A stretch of DNA of 64,000 bases from Chryseobacterium soli (GTDB lineage Bacteria; Bacteroidota; Bacteroidia; Flavobacteriales; Weeksellaceae): NCBI RefSeq assembly GCF_000737705.1, contig NZ_JPRH01000007.1, positions 147,208 through 211,207 on the forward strand, read 5' to 3'. The position numbers were made by a program, and so were the translations under genes. How positions within the stretch are numbered: position 1 is the stretch's first letter; each line of letters begins with the position of its first letter. Positions 1 to 8,255 of the stretch are shown here, one piece after another. Under the pieces are notes generated by a model that searched no databases, was not told where the DNA came from, and saw only the letters and a list, made by a program, of their open reading frames with translations.

Positions 1-218
1 GTTACGTACATCAATCCCTGCAGAAGAACATAGAAAAAAGTCAGTACAATTCCGGATACTATCCACCATATATCTGCATTTTTAAGTTCCGGACCAATGG
101 CAGCCATTTCATGTCTTTCACTCCTGAAAAATACAAATGCCAGCAGCAAAATAATAACGGCAAGGACTTCCTTCCAGCCTACCTGTTTAATAATTTTTGA
201 GATTTTCATGATCTTCAT
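1..218 (-). CDS. N-terminal part of a membrane protein, MprF-like flippase domain (runs off the window)
   Basis: This is an open minus-strand frame that starts at ATG 218 (MKIMKISKII...) and runs off the left edge, so only about 72 residues are visible. They hold a basic N-terminus, a hydrophobic segment (about residues 18-32), a loop containing RSERHEM, and a second segment (about 50-70). This pattern resembles the start of the integral-membrane domain of lysylphosphatidylglycerol synthases/flippases (MprF) and UPF0104 proteins. The assignment is by resemblance only because the diagnostic domains lie outside the window. It is divergent from the deacetylase gene to its right. Confidence 0.5.
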   Translation of the reverse strand, partial: MKIMKISKIIKQVGWKEVLAVIILLLAFVFFRSERHEMAAIGPELKNADIWWIVSGIVLTFFYVLLQGLMYV

Positions 219-293
219 AGTGATGTATGCTTTATAGGTTTACCCCGGTAAAACTCCTCAATAAAAATAATTAAAAATATTTTAGGAGTTGAT

Positions 294-301
294 TATATTT
301 G
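294..301 (+). promoter_or_regulatory. -7 promoter box TATATTTG before the deacetylase gene
   Basis: TATATTTG matches the Bacteroidota sigma-A consensus TAnnTTTG. It lies 18 bases before ATG 320, giving a very short leader. I see no -33 TTG at the usual 17-20 base spacing. The box overlaps a TTG that could otherwise be read as an upstream start, which favours ATG 314 or 320. Confidence 0.5.
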
Positions 302-319
302 TATACAAATCAAATGGCT

Positions 320-1063
320 ATGAATAAGACGGTTACCTTTCTGATTGTTGTTTTTTTAACGATATGGAATTTTACATATTCTCAAAAAAACACAGCAGGC
401 GCTGATAAATGCTACCTCTATCTCACTTTTGATGATGGCCCGCTGAACGGAAGTGAAAATATCAATACCATTATTCTTCAGGAAAAAATTAAAATCAGCG
501 TTTTTATGGTAGGTGAACATGTCATTAAAGATAAGCAAATGGATTCCTATGCAAAATACTATGACGAAAATCCCTATATTGATGAATACAATCATAGTTT
601 TTCCCACGTCAACAACCATTACGAAGCCTTTTACAGCAATACCGAAAAATCTGTGAATGATATCCTGTATAATCAGTCATTATTAAAACTGCCTTATAAA
701 ATAGTCCGCTTACCGGGCCGTAATATGTGGCGACTCAATGGAAGAGTAAAAAATGATGGTCCCAGCGGAATACAGACAGCCGATCAGCTGGCAAAACTCG
801 GATATAAGGTAGTCGGGTGGGATATAGAATGGCAGCATCGTCTTGAAGATGGAACACCGATACAGTCGGTGGAAGAAATGTATAGCTCGGTAAAGAATCT
901 ATGCACCTCAGATAAAACATTTGTTAAAAATAATGTAGTGATGTTAATTCATGACGAAATGTTTCAAAAAAGCTGGGAAGAATCCGAACTTAAACAGCTT
1001 ATTGATCTTCTCCGGACAGATTCAGATGAGATCTTCGATCAAATGAAATTCTATCCGCAATAG
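320..1063 (+). CDS. Secreted polysaccharide deacetylase (NodB domain, CE4-like)
   Basis: The 247-residue protein starts with a signal peptide (about residues 1-21, ending TYSQ). The NodB motifs follow in order: TFDDGP at 36-41 with the metal/catalytic aspartates, HSFSH at 92-96 (metal histidines), RLPG near 130, WDIEW near 167 and LIHDE near 209 with the catalytic His. All metal-binding positions look intact, so it is probably an active metal-dependent N- or O-deacetylase of a cell-wall or exported polysaccharide, acting in the periplasm or outside. I chose ATG 320 because the signal peptide is clean and the promoter box sits just upstream; ATG 314 is the alternative. The substrate cannot be told. 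The next gene belongs to the xylan locus. Confidence 0.82.
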   Translation: MNKTVTFLIVVFLTIWNFTYSQKNTAGADKCYLYLTFDDGPLNGSENINTIILQEKIKISVFMVGEHVIKDKQMDSYAKYYDENPYIDEYNHSFSHVNNHYEAFYSNTEKSVNDILYNQSLLKLPYKIVRLPGRNMWRLNGRVKNDGPSGIQTADQLAKLGYKVVGWDIEWQHRLEDGTPIQSVEEMYSSVKNLCTSDKTFVKNNVVMLIHDEMFQKSWEESELKQLIDLLRTDSDEIFDQMKFYPQ

Positions 1064-1603
1064 CAGATTCCATCTCAAGGTTTGTAAAATATTAAAATGC
1101 AGTATGAATGTTATTTTAACATTCATTAAATCAGTTTTTTATGTTTATTTCATGACTTTTTATATCGTACATTGAAATATTCATTCACAAGATGACCCAT
1201 TTCCAATCATTTTTTATGAATTATTCTCTCATTTTGATAAAATTGGGAAATTGAGCTGGTAAATGGGTAAAATATTTTCCATTTTTGTAATTATTTTACA
1301 CTTAAAAATGCTTTTTTTTGCCATATTTCGAAAAAAAATTAAAGAATTTTACAATTTCTCTTATCATATTTTTTCCTTTAAAAATGATTCCCTTTTTGCA
1401 GGTTTTTTTTAGAGTTAAATCACTCTTAATGAATTTCTTTAGTATTTTATATCATCATTTTTACGATAACCTTATCATAAAATGTATGTCATTCTTATCA
1501 TAAAAAATAGATATGTAAGCTGTTGATATGCAGTTGATAATGTTAGATTTATTTTTTTATCTCGATTGAATTTTTATATTTGTGATGTTACGTAAATGTT
1601 AAC
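1064..1603. other. 540-bp AT-rich intergenic region before the xylan locus
   Basis: No credible gene is seen here. The stretch holds a 10-bp perfect inverted repeat at 1104-1126, long A/T runs, a -7 box at 1575 and a candidate operator at 1585-1605. A 61-codon frame at 1318-1503 has a poor, low-complexity sequence and is not supported. Confidence 0.6.
1104..1126. terminator. Perfect inverted repeat after the deacetylase gene
   Basis: ATGAATGTTA and its exact complement TAACATTCAT are separated by TTT, followed about 10 bases later by TTTTTT. It could end the deacetylase transcript (stop codon 41 bases upstream). Its ATGTTA/TAACAT core also resembles the candidate operator at 1585, so a regulatory role is not excluded. 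Confidence 0.4.
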
Positions 1604-1605
1604 AT
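1575..1605 (+). promoter_or_regulatory. -7 box and candidate operator over the regulator start
   Basis: TATATTTG at 1575-1582 matches TAnnTTTG. Directly after it, ATGTTA (1585-1590) and TAACAT (1600-1605) form an inverted repeat with a 9-base spacer, and the inner ATGTTAACAT (1596-1605) is itself palindromic. The repeat covers the expected transcription start and the ATG at 1604. That is where an autorepressor of the AraR/NrtR type would bind. The repeat is seen directly; its function is inferred. Confidence 0.45.
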
Positions 1606-2335
1606 GTCAATGAGCCCAAATTTTATTCATACTTATGTTTCTGTCGATTGTGTTGTTTTTGGATTTGACCATGAAAACCAATTGAATATTTTATTGGTAC
1701 AGCGCCGTCTTGATGATTTTCCGAAGGAGAAGCAGAAAAAACTGCCTGGAAGTTTAATTCTGAGTGATGAGGATGTAGATGATGCCGCACAACGGGTGCT
1801 GTATGAATTAACCGGAATAAAAAAAATGGTTCTCAAACAGTTTAAGTGTTTTGCAGATCCCGTGCGGGCAAGCAACCAGGAGGATATCAAATGGATGGGG
1901 AAGGAGTATGAGCATGATATCGATAGGATTATTACGGTAGCCTATCTTTCCCTTTGCAAGATTGATCATAAAATCAACAGCACAAAATATGATACGGTAG
2001 ACTGGTGCCCTATAGATAAAGTACCAACACTGCCATTTGACCATAATAAGATCATCAACGAATCGTTAACAGAGATCAGAAAATGGATAGAATCCGATTT
2101 CTCTATTATTTTTGAACTGCTGCCAAAAAAATTCATCATAAGACAATTGTATCAGCTGTACAGTGCATTAAGCGAAAAACAGATCGATATCAAGAATTTT
2201 CATAAAAAGATCTCGTCATTCAACTATATCATTCCTTTAGAAGAGATAGAAACCAATGTATCGCATCGGGCGGCAAGATATTATAAATTCGATGCCAAGA
2301 TATTTAAGAAAAACAATACCAAACTCATCAAATAA
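1604..2335 (+). CDS. Nudix-related transcriptional regulator of pentose use (AraR/XylR type)
   Basis: The 243-residue protein has an N-terminal Nudix-like domain (about 10-150) and a C-terminal winged helix (about 160-235). This is the layout of Bacteroidota AraR and NrtR regulators, in which a dead Nudix fold senses a sugar or nucleotide. The Nudix box around residues 49-72 is degenerate: RVLYELTG stands where REUxEExG is needed, so hydrolysis is unlikely. The gene is first in the locus, 18 bases before xylulokinase, so xylose or a xylose product is the likely effector. An inverted repeat over its own start suggests autoregulation. The arabinose-type AraR has the same fold, and effector choice here rests on neighbours only. 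Confidence 0.75.
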   Translation: MSMSPNFIHTYVSVDCVVFGFDHENQLNILLVQRRLDDFPKEKQKKLPGSLILSDEDVDDAAQRVLYELTGIKKMVLKQFKCFADPVRASNQEDIKWMGKEYEHDIDRIITVAYLSLCKIDHKINSTKYDTVDWCPIDKVPTLPFDHNKIINESLTEIRKWIESDFSIIFELLPKKFIIRQLYQLYSALSEKQIDIKNFHKKISSFNYIIPLEEIETNVSHRAARYYKFDAKIFKKNNTKLIK

Positions 2336-2353
2336 ACACCCTCTTTTGAAATT

Positions 2354-3838
2354 ATGTATTTGCTAGGATATGACATAGGCAGTTCTTCTGTTAAAGTTTG
2401 TCTCATAGAGGCATCCAGTGGGAAAATTATTGCATCAGATTTTTCTCCTAAAAAAGAAATGAAAATCATGGCCGCCAACCCGGGTTGGGCTGAGCAGAAC
2501 CCTGCAGAATGGTGGCTGAATTTAAAACTCGCCCATGAATCTGTAATGCATGAATCCGGAATCAATCCGGAAGATATAAAAGGAATCGGTATTACCTGGC
2601 AGATGCATGGATTGATCCTGGTAGATAAAGATCAGAATCTGCTGCGTCCTTCTATTATCTGGTGCGACAGCCGTGCTGTATCTTATGGAGAAAAGGCTTT
2701 TCAGGCAATAGGAACCGAAAAATGTTTATCCCATCTTCTTAATTCACCGGGGAATTTTACGGCATCAAAATTAGCCTGGGTAAAAGAGAATGAGCCCGAA
2801 ATTTTTGAAAAAATTGATAAAATAATGCTTCCCGGAGATTATATCGCGATGAAGCTTTCTGGAGAGATAGGAATGACGATTGAAGGGCTTTCTGAAGGAA
2901 TATTCTGGGATTTTAAAAACAACTGCATCTCTGAAGACGTGATTAATTATTACGGAATTCCTAAAAGTTTTTTCCCGGAAATCATCCCTACATTCGGGAT
3001 TCAGTCTACCGTTTCGGCTTCTGCTGCTCAGGAACTGGGATTAAAAGAAGGAACACCGATTTCATACCGGGCAGGAGATCAGCCCAATAACGCACTTTCC
3101 CTGAATGTTTTCAATCCCGGAGAAATTGCTTCAACAGCCGGAACTTCAGGAGTAGTATATGGAGTACTGGACCAATTGGAATATGATCCTCTTTCAAGAG
3201 TCAATACATTTGCGCACGTCAATTATACCCCTGAACAAACCAGGCTGGGCGTATTATTGTGCATCAACGGAACCGGAATTTTAAACTCCTGGTTAAAACA
3301 TAATTTTGCCACCTCACTTTCCTCTTACGGGGATATGAATGATCTGGCTTCACTTTCTCCGGTAGGATCAAAAGGATTAAGCATCATTCCTTTTGGAAAC
3401 GGTGCAGAAAGAGTACTGGAAAACAGAGATACCAGCTGTTCTATGCATGGAATCAATTTCAATATTCATTCAAAAGGAGATATTCTGCGTGCCGCACAGG
3501 AGGGAATCGTTTTTTCTTACGAATACGGAATGAATATCATGAGAAATATGGGTATGGATATCCAGGTGATCCGTGCAGGAAATGCCAATATGTTTTTAAG
3601 TTCAATTTTCAGGCAGTCTCTTGCCAGTGTCAGCAATGCGGTGATTGAACTTTACGATACGGACGGAGCGGTAGGAGCAGCCAGAGCCGCCGGAATGGGA
3701 ATAGGATTCTATGCAGATTCTAAAGAAGCATTTTCTTCCCTTGAAAAAATTGCTGTGATAGAGCCGGAAACAGAAAAAAGAGAACAATATTTAGAAGCCT
3801 ATACCAGATGGAAACAACATCTTAACGAAATAATGTAA
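2354..3838 (+). CDS. xylB: Xylulokinase
   Basis: This 494-residue FGGY-family kinase phosphorylates D-xylulose to xylulose 5-phosphate in the cytosol, feeding the pentose phosphate pathway. The N-terminal phosphate loop GYDIGSSSVK (about 5-14), the substrate segment TWQMHG (81-86) and IIWCDSRA (101-108) are intact. The catalytic Asp is in AGDQPNNA (D242). The C-terminal adenosine domain contains AGTSG and RAGNANMF. Length is normal for XylB. The gene sits between the regulator and xylose isomerase, which supports the xylulose assignment over other FGGY sugars. Confidence 0.93.
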   Translation: MYLLGYDIGSSSVKVCLIEASSGKIIASDFSPKKEMKIMAANPGWAEQNPAEWWLNLKLAHESVMHESGINPEDIKGIGITWQMHGLILVDKDQNLLRPSIIWCDSRAVSYGEKAFQAIGTEKCLSHLLNSPGNFTASKLAWVKENEPEIFEKIDKIMLPGDYIAMKLSGEIGMTIEGLSEGIFWDFKNNCISEDVINYYGIPKSFFPEIIPTFGIQSTVSASAAQELGLKEGTPISYRAGDQPNNALSLNVFNPGEIASTAGTSGVVYGVLDQLEYDPLSRVNTFAHVNYTPEQTRLGVLLCINGTGILNSWLKHNFATSLSSYGDMNDLASLSPVGSKGLSIIPFGNGAERVLENRDTSCSMHGINFNIHSKGDILRAAQEGIVFSYEYGMNIMRNMGMDIQVIRAGNANMFLSSIFRQSLASVSNAVIELYDTDGAVGAARAAGMGIGFYADSKEAFSSLEKIAVIEPETEKREQYLEAYTRWKQHLNEIM

Positions 3839-3961
3839 TCACCCTACCATAAAGCTTTTCATAGTACCTGCGGACTTAAAAAAAACCGGCAGGCAGGGGA
3901 TTCTTATGCCAAATTATAAAAAAACAAACTAAAAACAAACTAAAAATAAAATCAAATACAT
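3839..3961. other. xylB-xylA spacer with short direct repeats
   Basis: This 123-base spacer contains an imperfect GC-rich hairpin (CCTGCGG ... CCGGCAGG, about 3868-3896). It then has AAAACAAACTAA-type direct repeats up to the xylA start. No TAnnTTTG box is seen, so xylA is probably read from upstream. Confidence 0.35.
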
Positions 3962-5290
3962 ATGAACATTTTAACAGAAAAGAAAGCGTTTTTTCCAGGT
4001 GTTGATACCATCAAATTTGAAGGTAAAGAAAGTAGAAACCCAATGGCATTCCGATATTACGATGCAGACAGGGTAGTAATGGGAAAACCAATGAAAGAAT
4101 GGATGCGTTTTGCTATGGCATGGTGGCATACGCTGTGTGCAGACGGTAGTGATCCGTTCGGGGGAGCAACGATTCACCATCCTTGGGATATCGGAAATGA
4201 TGCGGTTTCCAGAGCAAAGAATAAAATGGATGCAGGTTTTGAATTTATGTCTAAAATAGGATTTCAATACTACTGTTTCCATGATGTAGATTTGGTAGCA
4301 CCGGCTGATAACTGGAAAGATTATGAAAGCAATCTTCAGGCAGTGGTGGAATACGCCAAAGAAAAACAAAAAGAATCAGGAATCAAGCTTTTATGGGGAA
4401 CTGCAAATGTTTTCACGCATGAAAGGTATATGAACGGAGCGTCTACCAATCCTAATTTTGATGTGGTAGCCTGCGCAGGAATACAGGTGAAAAATTCCAT
4501 CGATGCAACGATTGCACTTGGCGGAGAAAACTATGTGTTCTGGGGTGGTAGAGAAGGATATATGAGCTTGCTGAATACCGAAATGAAACGTGAAAAAGAT
4601 CACCTTGCCCGTTTCCTTTCTATGTCCAGAGATTATGCACGCAGCCAGGGCTTCAAAGGAACTTTCCTGATTGAGCCTAAGCCTATGGAGCCAACGAAGC
4701 ACCAGTATGATTACGATTCTGAAACCGTGATTGGTTTCTTAAGACATTACGGTTTAGACAAAGATTTTAAACTGAATATCGAAGTGAACCATGCTACTTT
4801 GGCAGGACATACTTTTGAGCATGAACTTCAGGCTGCGGTGGATGCAGGTTTATTAGGAAGCATCGATGCCAACAGAGGAGATTATCAAAACGGCTGGGAT
4901 ACCGATCAGTTCCCTGTGGATTACCGTGATCTGGCTCAGGCATGGCTGGTATTGCTTCCGGCAGGAGGATTAGGAAGCGGCGGAGTTAATTTTGATGCGA
5001 AGATCAGAAGAAATTCTACTGATCCGGAAGATTTATTTATCTCTCACATTTCAGGAATGGATGTTTTTGCAAAAGGTTTGTTAGTGGCTGCAGATATTCT
5101 GGAAAACTCCGATTACAAAAAATTACGTACAGAACGATATGCTTCTTTTGACAGCGGCAATGGAAAAGCTTTTGAAGAAGGAAGTCTTACCCTTGAAGAT
5201 CTTCAGAGAATTGCTCACGAGGTAGGAGAACCTCAGACCAAAAGCGGAAAACAGGAACTGTTTGAAGCGATCGTGAACATGTATATCTAA
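3962..5290 (+). CDS. xylA: Xylose isomerase
   Basis: The 442-residue enzyme interconverts D-xylose and D-xylulose in the cytosol. It is a class II xylose isomerase by length and by its N-terminal extension. The catalytic His is in CFHDVDL (H107). The metal-binding segment [13 protein letters not shown] holds E238 and K240, and the DANRGD segment near residue 298 supplies further metal ligands. WGGREGY (195-200) is also conserved. A strong hairpin follows 2 bases after the stop. With xylB it forms the complete xylose to xylulose 5-phosphate route. Confidence 0.96.
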   Translation: MNILTEKKAFFPGVDTIKFEGKESRNPMAFRYYDADRVVMGKPMKEWMRFAMAWWHTLCADGSDPFGGATIHHPWDIGNDAVSRAKNKMDAGFEFMSKIGFQYYCFHDVDLVAPADNWKDYESNLQAVVEYAKEKQKESGIKLLWGTANVFTHERYMNGASTNPNFDVVACAGIQVKNSIDATIALGGENYVFWGGREGYMSLLNTEMKREKDHLARFLSMSRDYARSQGFKGTFLIEPKPMEPTKHQYDYDSETVIGFLRHYGLDKDFKLNIEVNHATLAGHTFEHELQAAVDAGLLGSIDANRGDYQNGWDTDQFPVDYRDLAQAWLVLLPAGGLGSGGVNFDAKIRRNSTDPEDLFISHISGMDVFAKGLLVAADILENSDYKKLRTERYASFDSGNGKAFEEGSLTLEDLQRIAHEVGEPQTKSGKQELFEAIVNMYI

Positions 5291-5292
5291 AA

Positions 5293-5339
5293 AAACGAGA
5301 AGGCTGCTGCCGTAGTCATCTGCACCAGCCTTTTCGTTT
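5293..5339 (+). terminator. Strong hairpin after xylA
   Basis: AAACGAGAAGGCTG (5293-5306) pairs with CAGCCTTTTCGTTT (5326-5339) over 14 positions with one G-T wobble, directly after the xylA stop. The next gene, susC, starts 28 bases later on the same strand. The hairpin may therefore partly terminate, or stabilise the 3' end of, the xylR-xylB-xylA message. Confidence 0.65.
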
Positions 5340-5366
5340 CCCCCTTAATACTTAAAAAGAATAATT

Positions 5367-8243
5367 ATGAACCGACTTTATTTTGCCAAAAGTAATAGAG
5401 CTGCATTGTTTTTTGCAATGGCTTTACTGCCTTCAGGCTTAGCGTATTCCCAGGTTAAAAATGATACTGTTGAAAAGGAGAAGAAGATAGATGAGGTGGT
5501 GGTGATAGGATATGGAAAACAGAGAAAAGAAGCAGTAACCGGATCTGTAGCCTCTGTAAAAGGAGATGTAATGAGAGAAGTTCCCTCCGCGAATGTCAGC
5601 CAGGCATTACAGGGCAGGGTAGCAGGAGTAGATATTTCACAGACTTCAAGTAAGCCGGGAGCTCCCATGCAGATCAGGATCAGAGGAACCCGTTCTTTAA
5701 CGGCAGATAACGATCCTTTGATTGTATTGGATGGAATTCCTTTTCCAGGATCACTTGCCGATATCAGCCCGAACGATATCCAAAGTATGGATATCCTTAA
5801 AGATGCATCGTCTACCGCGATTTATGGATCCCGTGGAGCAAACGGGGTAATTTTAATCAGCACAAAAACAGGTAGAAAACGCCAGAAAGCTACTTTCACG
5901 TATAATACCTATACCGGGATTACATCGGTTTTTGCTAAATATCCGATGATGGATGCGCAGAAATTCATTAAACTGCGCCAGGATGCCGGACTTTTCACCC
6001 AATATGGAGTGGATGAATCCAAAAGTGTGAATACAGACTGGCAGGATTTAATGTACAAAAACGGTATTCTTACCAACCACGATATCGGGATTTCCGGAGG
6101 AACAGAAAAGGGTTCCTACAACTTTGGGATGAGCTATTACAATGAGCAGTCTGTATTGCCGGGGCAAAATTTTGAAAGGTTCAATATCAGAGGAAGTCTT
6201 GATCAGGAATTAGGAAAATATTTCCGGGTCGGGATAACTACCAATAATGCCTATACCGTTAATAAAGGAAGTAATTTAAGTCTTTATAATACATTAAGTA
6301 CAACGCCTGTTACCAATCCTTACAATGCAGACGGAACCTGGAAAGAGAGAGTAGTGATGTCTGCGGATACGCAATATGTCTATTCAAGAGATGTTATTAA
6401 TAATTTAGGGGATGCGTGGGTGGATAAAGCGATTGCGTTCAGTTCTTACAATAATTTCTTTGGGGAATTCAAAATTCCGTGGGTACAGGGATTGACATTG
6501 AGAACCAATGTCGGACTGAATTTTAAAACCACCAATACAGGAAGTTACACCGGCAAAGGAGTCTTCAGTTCAGAACCGAATAACCTGTCTACAGCATCTA
6601 TTGGAAATTCTTTAACGACGCATTGGGTTAACGAAAATATTTTAACGTTTGACAGAACTTTTGCAGAGAAACATAAAGTGAATGTAGTGGCTTTACAGTC
6701 TCAGGAACAGAGAACATTCAACAGTTCTTACATCACAGCCAGGGATATTCCATCAGACCAGTTTCAGTTTTATAACCTGGGACAGGCTCAGGGAGAAATT
6801 ACGATCAACCCTGATAGCCAGGGATACTATAAAAGAGGGCTTAAATCATGGATGGGAAGGGTAATGTATGAGTATGACGGACGTTATATGTTTACTGCCT
6901 CGATCAGAGGAGATGCTTCCTCCGTGTTAGCTCCGGGATACCAATGGAATATCTATAATGCCTTTTCAGCGGGCTGGAATATTGCAAAAGAGAAATTCCT
7001 TAAAGATTCCAAAGTCATTAATACCATGAAATTGCGTTTCGGATACGGGGAAACTTCCAACCAGGCTGTGGCTCCTTACTCTACTTTTGGCCGATTAACA
7101 ACTGAACCTTATAATTTTGGAGATACCTATGCAATCGGAACGTATGTATCTACATTGCCTAATTCAAAATTAGGATGGGAATTTTCAGAAACACTGAATT
7201 ACGGATTGGATTTCGGATTATTTAATAACCGTTTAACGGGTACGGTAGAATATTATACTACCAATACAAAAAACTTATTGCTTGATGTTAAACTGCCTGC
7301 GACCTCAGGAGTAGGAAGCTACACCGGAAATGTAGGCTCCACGAGCAATAAAGGAATCGAAATCTCATTAAATGGATCCATTATCCGTAATCCTGACGGG
7401 TTTTCCTGGGATTTTGGGGTTAATTTTTATGCGAATAAAAACAAAATCACATCACTATCTTCAGGTGCGACAAGAGATGTTGCCAACTGGTGGTTTGTGG
7501 GCCATTCGATTAACTCCATCTACGATTATCAGTATGTAGGATTGTGGCAGCCGGGAGATCCTTATATGAGCATTTTGGAGCCGGGAGATCCTAAATCGGT
7601 AGAAGGTTCTATCAAAGTAAAATATACCGGAGGGTATAATGCGGACGGAAGTCCGGTGAGAGCCATCAATGCTGATGACAGACAGATCCTGAATGCCGAT
7701 CCTGATTTCCAGGGAGGTTTCAATACAAGACTGGCGTACAAGAATTTTGATTTAAGTATCATCGGAGCGTTCAAAAGCGGCGGAATCCTTATCAGTACGC
7801 TTTACGGAAATACCAGTTACCTGAACATGATGAACGGAAGACGAAATAACGTAGACGTTGACTACTGGACTCCGGAAAATACGGGTGCTTACTATCCAAG
7901 ACCCGGAAGTGTACAGAGTAACAATAACCCTAAATACGGAAGTACATTAGCCTATTTTGATGCCTCTTATCTTAAAATAAGAACCATCACGTTGGGATAT
8001 AATTTCACGCAGGGAGTTTTCAAAAAAGCAGGAATCAGCAAACTGAGGGTGTATACTACCGTTACTAATCCGTTTGTATTTTTCTCTCCTTACCATAAAC
8101 AATCAGGCATGGACCCTGAAACCAACTCATATGGTAATGAAAACCAGGCTGTATCAGATGTTTATCCATCAAGATTTTTAACCATAGGAACCAACACACC
8201 ATCACTTAGAAACTATATGATCGGTGTCAACTTAACCTTCTAA
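5367..8243 (+). CDS. SusC/RagA-family TonB-dependent outer-membrane transporter
   Basis: The 958-residue protein has a signal peptide (about 1-29), a TonB box in DEVVVIGYG (42-50), a plug domain (about 55-170, with IRIRGTRSL and GSRGANGVILI) and a 22-strand barrel ending in an aromatic residue (GVNLTF). SusC proteins import oligosaccharides captured by SusD using TonB/ExbBD energy. Unusually for SusC, the N-terminal carboxypeptidase-like beta-sandwich is absent and the TonB box comes almost directly after the signal peptide. This explains the slightly short length. Its place next to susD and xylanase genes points to xylo-oligosaccharides as cargo. Confidence 0.92.
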   Translation: MNRLYFAKSNRAALFFAMALLPSGLAYSQVKNDTVEKEKKIDEVVVIGYGKQRKEAVTGSVASVKGDVMREVPSANVSQALQGRVAGVDISQTSSKPGAPMQIRIRGTRSLTADNDPLIVLDGIPFPGSLADISPNDIQSMDILKDASSTAIYGSRGANGVILISTKTGRKRQKATFTYNTYTGITSVFAKYPMMDAQKFIKLRQDAGLFTQYGVDESKSVNTDWQDLMYKNGILTNHDIGISGGTEKGSYNFGMSYYNEQSVLPGQNFERFNIRGSLDQELGKYFRVGITTNNAYTVNKGSNLSLYNTLSTTPVTNPYNADGTWKERVVMSADTQYVYSRDVINNLGDAWVDKAIAFSSYNNFFGEFKIPWVQGLTLRTNVGLNFKTTNTGSYTGKGVFSSEPNNLSTASIGNSLTTHWVNENILTFDRTFAEKHKVNVVALQSQEQRTFNSSYITARDIPSDQFQFYNLGQAQGEITINPDSQGYYKRGLKSWMGRVMYEYDGRYMFTASIRGDASSVLAPGYQWNIYNAFSAGWNIAKEKFLKDSKVINTMKLRFGYGETSNQAVAPYSTFGRLTTEPYNFGDTYAIGTYVSTLPNSKLGWEFSETLNYGLDFGLFNNRLTGTVEYYTTNTKNLLLDVKLPATSGVGSYTGNVGSTSNKGIEISLNGSIIRNPDGFSWDFGVNFYANKNKITSLSSGATRDVANWWFVGHSINSIYDYQYVGLWQPGDPYMSILEPGDPKSVEGSIKVKYTGGYNADGSPVRAINADDRQILNADPDFQGGFNTRLAYKNFDLSIIGAFKSGGILISTLYGNTSYLNMMNGRRNNVDVDYWTPENTGAYYPRPGSVQSNNNPKYGSTLAYFDASYLKIRTITLGYNFTQGVFKKAGISKLRVYTTVTNPFVFFSPYHKQSGMDPETNSYGNENQAVSDVYPSRFLTIGTNTPSLRNYMIGVNLTF

Positions 8244-8255
8244 AAATTGACTCAC

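Noticed and set aside
1318..1503. 61-codon frame in the AT-rich gap
   Set aside because: Low-complexity Phe/Lys-rich sequence from A/T runs with no promoter or homologue-like features.
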